Origin: Sodalinema lacuna_A | GTDB lineage: Bacteria > Cyanobacteriota > Cyanobacteriia > Cyanobacteriales > Geitlerinemataceae | NCBI GenBank assembly: GCA_900149785.2 | Contig: FSSI02000021.1 | Coordinates: forward strand, 12,579-76,578 | DNA: 64,000 nt | Direction: 5' to 3' | Part shown: piece after piece, positions 36,229-43,865 of the stretch | How the letters are laid out: each line of letters starts with the position of its first letter | Numbering within the stretch: position 1 is the stretch's first letter | Program-made: the position numbers and the translations under genes | Notes under the pieces: generated by a model | What the model was told of the DNA's origin: nothing | The model's database searches: none | The model's input: only the letters and a program-made list of their open reading frames with translations

Positions 36229-37005
36229 CTATGGGGTAACAGGCGTGAGCCAAAGTTGGGCCAGCACCAATGCGACGGCGATCGCCACACTGGCCATCAC
36301 AGCCATCGCATCGCCTCGTTGAATCGGTGGCCAGGCCCGTTGAGCCGTCGGTTGGCCATAGCCTCGCAGACGCATGGCCTGATACACCTGTTCCGACTGC
36401 TCATAACTGGTCACCAAGAGGGTTCCTGTCAGTGCAGCTAACACGCGTAGGGTTCGCCAACTCAACTGTTTGGGGTTGAAGCCTCTGAGTCTCATGGCTG
36501 TTTGCACTTGTCGTAGGCGATCGAGTAAATCATAGAGGTAACGATAGAACAAGAGCATCATATCGGTAATAAGACCGGGAATCCCCAGCGATCGCATGGC
36601 CCGCAACGTACCAGCGAGAGGGCCGGTTCCAAACAAGACCAAAGTCACCGTCACAATACAGATAAACCGCACCACAATCGGTACAGCCGCTAAAAGTCCC
36701 TCCCAACGAATCCTGAACCAGCCCAACTCTAGCAAGATGGTTTCCCCGGTCGTCAAGGGTAATACAACAATCGCACCCAGTAGAAAATAACCCGGATAGT
36801 GGAGTCGCTGACGTAAGTAAGCGGCCGGTAACCGAGAAACTTTATAAAGTATCCCGGTTAGGAGCGATATGACCGGTAGCAAGACGAGAACATCAACGGC
36901 TGAAAACGCGAAAATCAGACTCATGAGTCCGATAAACTTGCACCGAGGGTCCCAACGATGAATCGGAGACTGTAAACCAGCATAGGTATCAAGTCCATGT
37001 TGCAT
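36229..37005 (-). CDS. cbiQ: ECF transporter transmembrane protein CbiQ/NikQ
   Basis: 258 residues from ATG 37005 (MQHGLDTYAGLQSP); a longer start adds 16 hydrophobic residues. N-terminal RWDPRCKFIGLMSLIF; helices through about residue 150; and both cytoplasmic coupling motifs that dock the ATPase, AMRLRGFNP and AMRLRGYGQ (A-x-R-x-RG). It is the T-component of a cobalt or nickel energy-coupling-factor importer with the CbiM/NikM and NikL-like genes upstream. No ATPase (cbiO/nikO) gene follows; the next gene is unrelated. Confidence 0.9.
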   Translation of the reverse strand: MQHGLDTYAGLQSPIHRWDPRCKFIGLMSLIFAFSAVDVLVLLPVISLLTGILYKVSRLPAAYLRQRLHYPGYFLLGAIVVLPLTTGETILLELGWFRIRWEGLLAAVPIVVRFICIVTVTLVLFGTGPLAGTLRAMRSLGIPGLITDMMLLFYRYLYDLLDRLRQVQTAMRLRGFNPKQLSWRTLRVLAALTGTLLVTSYEQSEQVYQAMRLRGYGQPTAQRAWPPIQRGDAMAVMASVAIAVALVLAQLWLTPVTP

Positions 37006-37099
37006 AGGAAGAAGAGTGGCCAGGGAACATAAAACAAACGCAACACATTTCAAACAACCCAGTCATACCAATCTTTTTTATGTATGAATGAGTTGCTTT

Positions 37100-37127
37100 A
37101 GGATTCTAGCAAGATTCTAGTAATCCT
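37100..37127 (-). other. Hairpin between cbiM and cbiQ
   Basis: AGGATT and AATCCT arms enclose two CTAG tetramers. It lies in the 136-bp gap between the S- and T-component genes. No T-tract; it could be a processing or stability element. Confidence 0.4.
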
Positions 37128-37141
37128 GTGATCGCTGTAGT

Positions 37142-37795
37142 TTAATGACTGTAAAATCCCTCAATCAAACCGGGTTTAACCTGATACAGAAATAGCACAA
37201 CCATTGATGTAAATGCCCCTTCAATCAGCATTAAGGGAATTTGTGAAATCACTAAAATCACAGTTGCAGAGCGTTCCAAGGTTATATCTACATCGGCTGG
37301 AATGGTTGTGACAATCAACATAAAAAAAATAACCGTCGATAAACCAACAGCTAATCCTCCAGCCATAAAAGCAAACAGTCCCAATTTTCGTCGTGTATCC
37401 TGCCCAAACGAAAGGCGAAGTTTAAAGAGGTAAGCGGAGACGAGAGCGGGAAAACCGATCATCGCAGTGTTGACTCCCAAACTCACCATACCGCCATGTT
37501 GAAACATGACCGCCTGAAAAAATAAACCCACTAAAATTGCTGGAAAGGCATAATAGCCAAGTAGTACCCCGAGCAAGCCATTTAACAGTAAATGAACACT
37601 CGCCGGAGGAATCGGAATACTGACCAACGATCCCACAAAAAAAGCAGCCGTCAGTAGCGAGGCCTTGGGGATATGTTCTTGTGGATCTCGATAGGTTCGT
37701 TGAATTTGTCGTAGGGAAAACCAAACCCCTCCCCCCGTCATTGCATAACCCAGCAACGACACAGGAGCCGGAAGAAATCCATCTGCAATGTGCAT
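37142..37795 (-). CDS. cbiM: Cobalt/nickel ECF substrate-binding protein CbiM/NikM
   Basis: 217 residues. It begins MHIADGFLP, the invariant N-terminus in which Met1 and His2 bind the metal, and includes the ASVHLLLNGLLGVLLG helix with the further ligand His and the FQHGGMVSLGVNTAMIG loop. Several membrane helices. It is the substrate-specific S-component for Co2+ or Ni2+. The NikL-like partner, encoded 7 bp upstream, favours nickel, which cyanobacteria need for urease, hydrogenase or Ni-SOD; the metal is still inference. Confidence 0.92.
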   Translation of the reverse strand: MHIADGFLPAPVSLLGYAMTGGGVWFSLRQIQRTYRDPQEHIPKASLLTAAFFVGSLVSIPIPPASVHLLLNGLLGVLLGYYAFPAILVGLFFQAVMFQHGGMVSLGVNTAMIGFPALVSAYLFKLRLSFGQDTRRKLGLFAFMAGGLAVGLSTVIFFMLIVTTIPADVDITLERSATVILVISQIPLMLIEGAFTSMVVLFLYQVKPGLIEGFYSH

Positions 37796-37802
37796 GAGTC
37801 AC

Positions 37803-38309
37803 CTAAGAATCAGAAGACGACGATTTGTAGCCACGACTGAAATAGAGCGCCGTACCCACACATCCCCAAATCACAGACGCACCGGTTAACAGGCGTTGGG
37901 GGATAGAAATATCCGTTAAATCCGCCAACAGCGACGAGTCGGCGACCTCTCCCGTTGAACCATCAGCCATGGGAGTTGACTCATCGAGGTTAATCGTAAT
38001 CATATCGCCATGTCCAGCTTGGCGGACAGTCACCGTCCAATTGCCACGAATCTCTGGGTTAGGGCGAAACTGATAGCGTCCTAATTCATCAGTCGTTCCG
38101 GTTTTCCAGGGTTCTTGGGGATTCTCCGGAGAATAGACCAACACTTGAGCCTCATTGAAGGGTTCACCATTATCATAGGTAGCCGTCAAGGAAATGGTCG
38201 GCTCAACCTCATAGGTGAGTTTAGCCCCGTGAGAGACAGCGGCGTCCATGAAGCCAATCACTCCAAGGCCCACCAGAGGGATAACGACGTTCCACCGGAT
38301 CGATTTCAT
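37803..38309 (-). CDS. NikL-like periplasmic accessory protein of ECF transporter
   Basis: 168 residues from ATG 38309, chosen because AGGAGTTGCTG precedes it; longer readings run into a terminator. There is an N-terminal hydrophobic signal/anchor (VVIPLVGLGVIGFMDAAV) with SHGAKL just after cleavage, where a near-N-terminal His is typical. A beta-sandwich resembling carboxypeptidase regulatory domains follows (ATYDNGEPFNEAQVLVYSP, TDELGRYQFRP, WTVTVRQAGHGDMITI), and a C-terminal membrane helix. This architecture matches NikL, which accompanies NikM in place of CbiN. It is 7 bp from cbiM. Confidence 0.8.
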   Translation of the reverse strand: MKSIRWNVVIPLVGLGVIGFMDAAVSHGAKLTYEVEPTISLTATYDNGEPFNEAQVLVYSPENPQEPWKTGTTDELGRYQFRPNPEIRGNWTVTVRQAGHGDMITINLDESTPMADGSTGEVADSSLLADLTDISIPQRLLTGASVIWGCVGTALYFSRGYKSSSSDS

Positions 38310-38344
38310 CAGCAACTCCTGATTCGTGACAGCATCGAGGCCGC

Positions 38345-38386
38345 AAAAAAACGGCATCTTGCTCTTTATTGTGTCGCAAGATGCCG
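38345..38386 (-). terminator. Strong Rho-independent terminator of the Asp-rich protein gene
   Basis: Perfect 12-bp arms ACGGCATCTTGC (38351-38362) and GCAAGATGCCGT (38375-38386), followed on the minus strand by a run of T (38345-38351). It lies 91 bp past the stop of the calcium-binding gene and 36 bp before the NikL-like start, so it also sits in the leader of the transporter operon. Confidence 0.85.
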
Positions 38387-38476
38387 TACTGTGCAGCGTT
38401 GAGTTGATCACAAACCATTAGGCGGCCGAGTTTACCTCCGAAGACGTAAACTCAGCAGTTGAGGAGTCACTGAGAA

Positions 38477-40795
38477 CTAGGCACTTCCGAGCAGATAGTC
38501 TGCATCAGGAACTTCGTACATCGCCTCTTCAACTTGGGTAACGTCGCTCGTTCCCATAACCACGCCGAGGTAGGCGCCACTGTCGAGACGGATGGCGACA
38601 TCGCCCGCACCGTCACCGTTAACATCTTCAACCTCAAGTTGGATCGAGGACATCACCGCGCCGCTGATTGCCAGGCCATCACCGGCTTTGAAGTCCATGA
38701 TAAAGTCAGCCGCTTGAGCGGAAGTGATTTCGATGCTGGTTTCAGCCCGCATTAAGAACTGGTTGGTTCCACCACCACCGGTGAGAGTATCAGATCCCAT
38801 GTCACCTGAGAGGACATCGTCACCGTCATCACCCATGAGTTCGTCATCACCTTGACCACCGTAGAGGACGTTGTTACCGCCACCTGCCATGATCACATCG
38901 TTATCGGTGTTGCCGGCCAGAACATCATCGCCGGAACCGCCCATGATGACATCTTCATCATTAGCACCTGCGAGGAGGTTATTACCGCTTTCACCGGAGA
39001 TGCTGTCATTGCCATCGGCACCCGAAACGATGTCGTTGTCGACCGAACCAACAACCTCATCATCTCCTTCACTTCCCAAGACGGCTTCGTTGCCGATGTT
39101 GAGAGTGTTGAGTTCCGTCACACCCATGATGTTGGTGATTTGGAAGAAGCTGCTGCTTTGGAACTTGATGCTGGCAGAGGTGGTAATCCCCCAAACCACG
39201 CTCAACTGAGCTTCGCTCTTGATGATAACGGAACCGGCAATGGCGCCTTCTCCACTTCCATCACCACCGATCACAACACCACCAGCGTCGAGAATTTCCT
39301 CGGCATCCTCTGTCGGCATCGGATCGAAGGCCTCAGCCGTGGTGTCATCAAGTTGGACGACGGAACCATAGAGGTTTGCGATTTCAAAGCTCTCTTCAGG
39401 CGCATCGAAGCCGGAGGTGATGGTTTCACCGCCATCGGTGGAGAAGCCATCGAGGCTAACGGTGTAGGTGTCTCCGTCGAACGCAAAGGTTTTGGGGGTC
39501 AGACCGCTCGTGGCAAACTGCAAACGGTCAGCATCTTCAACAGCATCTCCACTTTCATTAGGAGTATTAAGGATGTTAAAGAGGAAGTCGAAGGAATCGA
39601 GTTCGCCGACAGCGTTGACATCGAGGTCAAGGCTAAAGCCGAAGTCACCGTCGAAGTTATTGGTGGTTGACCCGTTACGGTAGAATAGCTGACCCAGTTT
39701 GAACTGTTCACCGACTTCGGTGCCGAAGTCGCTCCCATCAAACTGCACCAAGTTGGTGAAGCTCTCTTCGGTGGGAACGCCCCAGGCGAAACGGTTTTTC
39801 ATGCCACCGTTTTGGTCGGTGATTTCCACAACCGCGTCAGGAGTGTCTTCGACAGGGTCAGAGAAGCTACCGCCAGAGGTACCGATAATCACATCCATAT
39901 CGGAGGTATCGGAGGCGTCGTCGGAGACGTCATCACCACCGTCGTCGCCGGCCATGTCGTCATCACCATCGCCGTCGCCAACCAAGTCGCCATCGAGGTC
40001 GTCAGCGTCGTCATCATCACCGGAGCCAACGTCTGAGGGGACTGAGCCAGCTAGTTTTCCGCTTTGAGTGCGAACACCAAAGTCCTCACCCGCAAACATA
40101 TCGAGGGTTAGGGTTTCCGATTCGTGAGTAATCACGAAAGTGACGGATTCACCGCCGCTGACAGCGATACCCGCGTCAAAGGCCCGAGGAGCAATGGACG
40201 CACCACCGGTCACGTTGTTAACACTTCCGGCACCGAAGGTCTCGCCGGAGACTCCTTCACCGCTGATGGAAAGTCCTTCTAAGAGACTGTTGTTTTCCAG
40301 GTTGAAGAAAACACCGCGTAATCCTTGTTGGTTACTGTTACCGGGGCCATCATTTTGGCTGACAACAGTAACTTCAATCCCTTCACTGGTTTGATTGAGG
40401 GTTACTTCTGCTGAGGCACTGACGCCAACAAAACTGGTGAGGGTAAACGAAGCGCTACTCGCATCACTCTCGCTCATTTCATCACCACCTACACCCCCTT
40501 CGAGGTCATCCCCCTCTAGGTCATCGTTGTCGATGGATTCACCAGAACCGTCGTCGAGATCGTCGTCTAAATCATCGCCGTCGTCGTCATCGTCGAGATC
40601 ATCGTCATCGTCATCGTCGTCGTCGAGATCATCGTCATCGTCATCGTCGTCATCGTCGTCGAGATCATCGCCGTCATCAATCCCATCATCATCGATGAGA
40701 TCATCATCGTCTTCATCAACGTCGGTTGTTGTGACCTGATCCTCTGCGTCATCCACAGTGGTTTCAGCGTCGGTCATCATGATATCGTCTTCCAT
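38477..40795 (-). CDS. Asp-rich, choice-of-anchor-type and RTX calcium-binding protein
   Basis: 772 residues. Residues ~10-105 are almost entirely Asp with few Leu/Gly/Glu. A beta domain of about 130 residues follows (FTLTSFVGVSASAEVTLNQ onward), then a second Asp-rich linker (~255-295). The next domain resembles choice-of-anchor K (NRFAWGVPTEESFTNLVQF, FKLGQLFYRNGST, ATSGLTPKTFAF). About seven RTX-like GDD/GND nonapeptides and a C-terminal FxMDFxAGDGLAI-type end follow. Probably a secreted calcium-binding surface or matrix protein; the poly-Asp segment could bind Ca2+ or carbonate minerals. No Sec signal; type I secretion is plausible. Confidence 0.85.
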   Translation of the reverse strand: MEDDIMMTDAETTVDDAEDQVTTTDVDEDDDDLIDDDGIDDGDDLDDDDDDDDDDDLDDDDDDDDDLDDDDDGDDLDDDLDDGSGESIDNDDLEGDDLEGGVGGDEMSESDASSASFTLTSFVGVSASAEVTLNQTSEGIEVTVVSQNDGPGNSNQQGLRGVFFNLENNSLLEGLSISGEGVSGETFGAGSVNNVTGGASIAPRAFDAGIAVSGGESVTFVITHESETLTLDMFAGEDFGVRTQSGKLAGSVPSDVGSGDDDDADDLDGDLVGDGDGDDDMAGDDGGDDVSDDASDTSDMDVIIGTSGGSFSDPVEDTPDAVVEITDQNGGMKNRFAWGVPTEESFTNLVQFDGSDFGTEVGEQFKLGQLFYRNGSTTNNFDGDFGFSLDLDVNAVGELDSFDFLFNILNTPNESGDAVEDADRLQFATSGLTPKTFAFDGDTYTVSLDGFSTDGGETITSGFDAPEESFEIANLYGSVVQLDDTTAEAFDPMPTEDAEEILDAGGVVIGGDGSGEGAIAGSVIIKSEAQLSVVWGITTSASIKFQSSSFFQITNIMGVTELNTLNIGNEAVLGSEGDDEVVGSVDNDIVSGADGNDSISGESGNNLLAGANDEDVIMGGSGDDVLAGNTDNDVIMAGGGNNVLYGGQGDDELMGDDGDDVLSGDMGSDTLTGGGGTNQFLMRAETSIEITSAQAADFIMDFKAGDGLAISGAVMSSIQLEVEDVNGDGAGDVAIRLDSGAYLGVVMGTSDVTQVEEAMYEVPDADYLLGSA

Positions 40796-41350
40796 TCCTA
40801 GGTTCCTCTGATATTGGGTTACTTGTTCAGGGACACACCCGCAGCGAGGTGAGCAACTGACTCGCTGTTAATACTTAACTAACTAGATGCTCTGTGTTTC
40901 GATAAGGTTCCCAAAATTCTATGAAATTTCTCGAAACACAGGATTTTCAATAAGTTTGTGCGGTAAACGTGTCGCTGTCAGTAGATCACAAGCGTTAGGC
41001 TCGAATTTAATTCATCTGACAGCCTTTCTTAGCTTTCCCAGATTGTCACCAATGTGAAAGGGTGAAATTACGTAAATTGGTCGGATTTGGAAAACTTCAG
41101 TAAAAACACGGGGTAAATTGAAGTATTTTCACAGATGCTTCCGGGTTAGGAGACGTATTGATGTTTCGATAGGTTTCCCAATTATTCAAGTTTTTGTTGA
41201 ATTGGTCTGAAATCCCCTTGAAACCCTCGAAGACTATACGTCGCTCTGAAGAGGAGTATGGGGAGACAGGCAAAAACCGCCGCGTGATCACTGCGCAGCG
41301 GTTCACAGATCTATGACGTGATCTCCTATCACATGATCTAAGGGCTGAAA
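40796..41350. other. Intergenic region upstream of Asp-rich protein
   Basis: No credible gene. It holds the 5' region of the Asp-rich protein and the 3' flank of the lipoprotein gene. A 20-bp direct repeat TGTTTCGATA(A/G)G(G/T)TTCCCAA occurs at 40894-40913 and 41162-41181. A 69-codon open frame at 41097-41306 is unconvincing. Confidence 0.55.
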
Positions 41351-42193
41351 CTAGGGTTCAGGTGAAGCGCCCATGACGGATTCAAAGCAATGACCTTCAC
41401 CAACATGACCCAGATTTGGTAGAATCCCAACCAGTTTTTCCTGATCTTCTGGGGATAATTGATCCATGAGACCGTCTGATGTCACCTCGACGGTTCCATT
41501 GTTGGCTAAGGCGGCGATCGGCTCAAAGCCTAAGGCACCTTCATTCAAGTCAGAGTCAGCCGGAGCGTCACCTGTACCGAAGAGATGGTCCAGATGGATG
41601 GTCGCTTCGAGATCAGCCGTTCCTGCATCCGTGAGAATGCCTTTGCGTTCATCGCCGATAAACTCACCACAGGCAAAGGCCAAGGGTTGATCTAGGGCAA
41701 TAGAAAAGTTAAGACGCTCTCCGTCTTGTTCTGCGGTTCCCGTCAAGACCATCACATGGCCCTCAGCGGGTCCATCGGGGGCGGGAGATAAGGCCCACGA
41801 CAAGGCGTTGTAATGTCCAGCGTCGGCCTCGGTTTCGCCTAAGAGAACGGGACCGTTCTCCTGGGTGAGATCCACAGTTTTTGAGTCTACCAACAGCAAA
41901 GATTTACTGGCCTCGATGTCAGATCCATCGGCTTCGTAGGGAGGATTGGTTTGATAGGCGGTTACATCGCTGAGATGAACATACAGATTGTCAAAGCTGA
42001 GGGTCCATCCGTCTTTACTGGTCATTCCTTCCCAGGCGTACTCTTCTCCGTTGGCGTACACGGCCAGGGTTCCGCTTCCCTCACTGGGAGTGACGGCGGT
42101 GCTGTCTGGGGTCGTTTCTGTCGTTGGGTCAGAGCAGCCGAGCAAAAGCAGCGCACTCAGAGCAATCGGACTCAGTTTTGAGGCAGAGATCAT
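41351..42193 (-). CDS. Lipoprotein of unknown function, possible metal binder
   Basis: 280 residues. The N-terminus ends in a lipobox (LLLLGC), followed by a Thr/Ser/Pro-rich linker. The mature domain looks all-beta (GWTLSFDNLYVHLSDVTAY, LNFSIALDQPLAFACGEF, ATIHLDHLFGTGDAPADSDLN). Scattered His and Cys (HLDHLF; GHVGEGHCFE near the end; CGEF) could form a metal or disulfide site. I recall similar cyanobacterial lipoproteins but cannot name the family with confidence. It is flanked by a calcium-binding protein gene and a small membrane protein gene on the same strand. Confidence 0.7.
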   Translation of the reverse strand: MISASKLSPIALSALLLLGCSDPTTETTPDSTAVTPSEGSGTLAVYANGEEYAWEGMTSKDGWTLSFDNLYVHLSDVTAYQTNPPYEADGSDIEASKSLLLVDSKTVDLTQENGPVLLGETEADAGHYNALSWALSPAPDGPAEGHVMVLTGTAEQDGERLNFSIALDQPLAFACGEFIGDERKGILTDAGTADLEATIHLDHLFGTGDAPADSDLNEGALGFEPIAALANNGTVEVTSDGLMDQLSPEDQEKLVGILPNLGHVGEGHCFESVMGASPEP

Positions 42194-42256
42194 AGTTTAT
42201 GAGGGGAGATGTTAGAGTGAGTATGGTATAAAAATGGACACTTGAGTATAGACAGT

Positions 42257-42284
42257 TTAAAAGCAAGGCGATATTTCCTTGCTT
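42257..42284 (-). terminator. Terminator-like hairpin after small membrane gene
   Basis: Perfect 8-bp arms AAGCAAGG (42261-42268) and CCTTGCTT (42277-42284), with a short T-run following on the minus strand. It lies 126 bp past the stop at 42410. Confidence 0.5.
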
Positions 42285-42392
42285 GGGTTCTGTGTCTTTA
42301 AGTTGTCCTATTTTATCTGGCGTTTTGTAGGGTCTTGATTTGATTGCAGTCAGTCTAACATAACCAAATTCGCCAGTGGCGTGACGATCGCT

Positions 42393-42424
42393 CCTAGGAT
42401 AACAAGGTCCTAGGATAACAAGGT
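42393..42424. repeat. 16-bp tandem duplication at gene end
   Basis: CCTAGGATAACAAGGT occurs twice head to tail. The second copy covers the last codons and stop of the small membrane gene, so its present stop codon lies inside the duplicated unit. Confidence 0.9.
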
Positions 42425-42574
42425 AGTAATTTTTGGGAAAACGGTCTGCCAAAGTCCTGTTTCCTGAGACGGCTGAGGGGAGTCTAGGAACTGAAAGAGG
42501 AGTGCAAGCACAAGAGTAAAGACCATAGCGCGAATCAGGCGCGAACCGGAGCTGAGGCGATCGCTATCAAGCAT
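42410..42574 (-). CDS. Small single-pass membrane protein, function unknown
   Basis: 54 residues from ATG 42574, supported by a good ribosome-binding site (GGAAGGAG, 7-base spacing). N-terminus MLDSDRLSSG encodes through a HIP1 octamer. One membrane helix (about residues 14-30, RAMVFTLVLALLFQFL) and a short polar tail. No family recognised. The 3' end lies in a 16-bp tandem duplication. Confidence 0.6.
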   Translation of the reverse strand: MLDSDRLSSGSRLIRAMVFTLVLALLFQFLDSPQPSQETGLWQTVFPKITTLLS

Positions 42575-42695
42575 GGTGACACTCCTTCCCACTAGCAGGT
42601 GGCTAAAACAATACGGTCGTTGTTAGTGACTTCAGCCTTAGCATGGAGTAATTTCAGCGACTCAGGAGTGTCCAAAATCACAGCTTAATGTGATT

Positions 42696-43220
42696 TTACA
42701 AAGATTTAAGGATGGTTGTGATTAAGGTGTGGGGCGATCGCCCACTATCGAGAACGATCGCCTCCTGGGGTTCTTCGAGATCGGCCAACTGACTGGCCAA
42801 GAGCGTGGGCGGCATAAAATGGTCGGATCGCGCCTGAAGCCGTTGCTGTAACAGCTCAAACTCTCCCTTGAGATAAACCCAAACCATCTCATCCTCCCCC
42901 CGACTCAGGCGATCGCGGTAGGCCTGTTTCAGAGCCGAACAGGCCACAACCACTCCGAGATCTGGGTAATCCGTCCGAGCCTGGGCGATCGCCTCGTGTA
43001 ATCTCGACAACCAGGGCCAGCGATCGTCATCATCGAGGGGAATCCCCCGAGCCATTTTCTCAACATTGGCCGCCGGGTGAAACGCATCCCCCTCCAAAAA
43101 CACCCAGCCTAAACGCTCCGCTAAGCCTTGCGCCACCGTTGTTTTCCCAGAACCAGACACCCCCATCACCCCTATCACCCGCACCTCTGTTTGAGCCATC
43201 AGAGTGGCGCTATCCGTCAT
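42696..43220 (-). CDS. gntK: Gluconokinase (GntK type)
   Basis: 174 residues from ATG 43220; ATG 43199 (MAQTEVRVIG) is equally possible. P-loop GVSGSGKTT, then FLEGDAFHPAANVEKMARGIPLDDDDRWPWL, the gluconate-kinase signature, VACSALKQAYRDRL and VYLKGEFELL. It phosphorylates gluconate to 6-phosphogluconate for the oxidative pentose phosphate or Entner-Doudoroff routes. Its start overlaps the stop of the upstream gene (ATGACGGATAG), suggesting translational coupling. Confidence 0.92.
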   Translation of the reverse strand: MTDSATLMAQTEVRVIGVMGVSGSGKTTVAQGLAERLGWVFLEGDAFHPAANVEKMARGIPLDDDDRWPWLSRLHEAIAQARTDYPDLGVVVACSALKQAYRDRLSRGEDEMVWVYLKGEFELLQQRLQARSDHFMPPTLLASQLADLEEPQEAIVLDSGRSPHTLITTILKSL

Positions 43221-43692
43221 GTTGACCAAGCTGCTTGCGTTGAACATCAAAGCGGTAAATGATATTCCCTTCATAGGTCACATCAAACGCGCCATCATAG
43301 TCTTTCGCACAGCCATCGAGAAACGCTTTCGCCTCCTGGCCCGATAACTGAGTCGCCATCGAAAACTCCAGTGGGGTAATCGCGCCATCACCCTCAACAA
43401 TCATGCGAAAAAAGGTACTTTGTAATCGTTCAGCGCGATCGCGCTGAGCCTCAAGTTGCTCTTGTTTCGACTGTCGTGCCACAGTCCAGAGTAGCCAACT
43501 GCCGATCGCCGTCGGTGGAAGTCCCACCAGAGTCAACAGAATCAGGGCCAACTCTCGTTCCCAAGCACTGACTCCTGCGATATGGAAAGCTGACCAGAGT
43601 ACCACCGGAATCCCAGATACCATCAGGATTCCGGCGATCGTTTTTTTAATGATTTTCCAGGAAGATTTGGGGCGATTGGCTATCATAATCAC
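43210..43692 (-). CDS. Two-helix membrane protein with C-terminal soluble domain, unknown
   Basis: 160 residues. Two membrane helices (about 18-37 and 45-70) are followed by a charged coiled segment (RQSKQEQLEAQRDRAERL). A C-terminal domain of about 70 residues (EGDGAITPLEFSMATQLSGQEAKAFLDGCA, FDVTYEGNIIYRFD) resembles a small winged-helix or tandem alpha/beta module seen in cyanobacterial hypothetical proteins. Function unknown. It overlaps gntK by 11 bases, so the two are probably translated from one message. Confidence 0.7.
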   Translation of the reverse strand: MIMIANRPKSSWKIIKKTIAGILMVSGIPVVLWSAFHIAGVSAWERELALILLTLVGLPPTAIGSWLLWTVARQSKQEQLEAQRDRAERLQSTFFRMIVEGDGAITPLEFSMATQLSGQEAKAFLDGCAKDYDGAFDVTYEGNIIYRFDVQRKQLGQHDG

Positions 43693-43865
43693 TCGCTTGG
43701 GGAGAACGGGAGGCGGAACACAGGTTCAGTGAGACCCCACTCTCTTTAGCATACGGTTTTAACGGGTTGGTCTTGAGGTCGGGCAAACCGAAAGTTTCAG
43801 GGGTGAAACCGAAACCCTCAAGTCGGCGAAGCGGTTTCCCGAGCGATTCCCCTTCAATGACGATT

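Noticed and set aside
38310..38411. Longer N-terminus for the NikL-like protein
   Set aside because: It would read through a perfect terminator hairpin; ATG 38309 has a good ribosome-binding site and gives a normal signal sequence.
37796..38476. Cobalamin or nickel riboswitch upstream of the Co/Ni transporter
   Set aside because: Only a simple terminator hairpin is visible; no B12-box-like sequence or multi-stem aptamer was found.
38852..39670. 272-codon plus-strand open frame
   Set aside because: Antisense shadow of the Asp-rich/RTX protein gene, with no ribosome-binding site or family.
41097..41306. 69-codon minus-strand open frame in the spacer before the Asp-rich gene
   Set aside because: No ribosome-binding site or domain, and it contains one copy of the 20-bp direct repeat.
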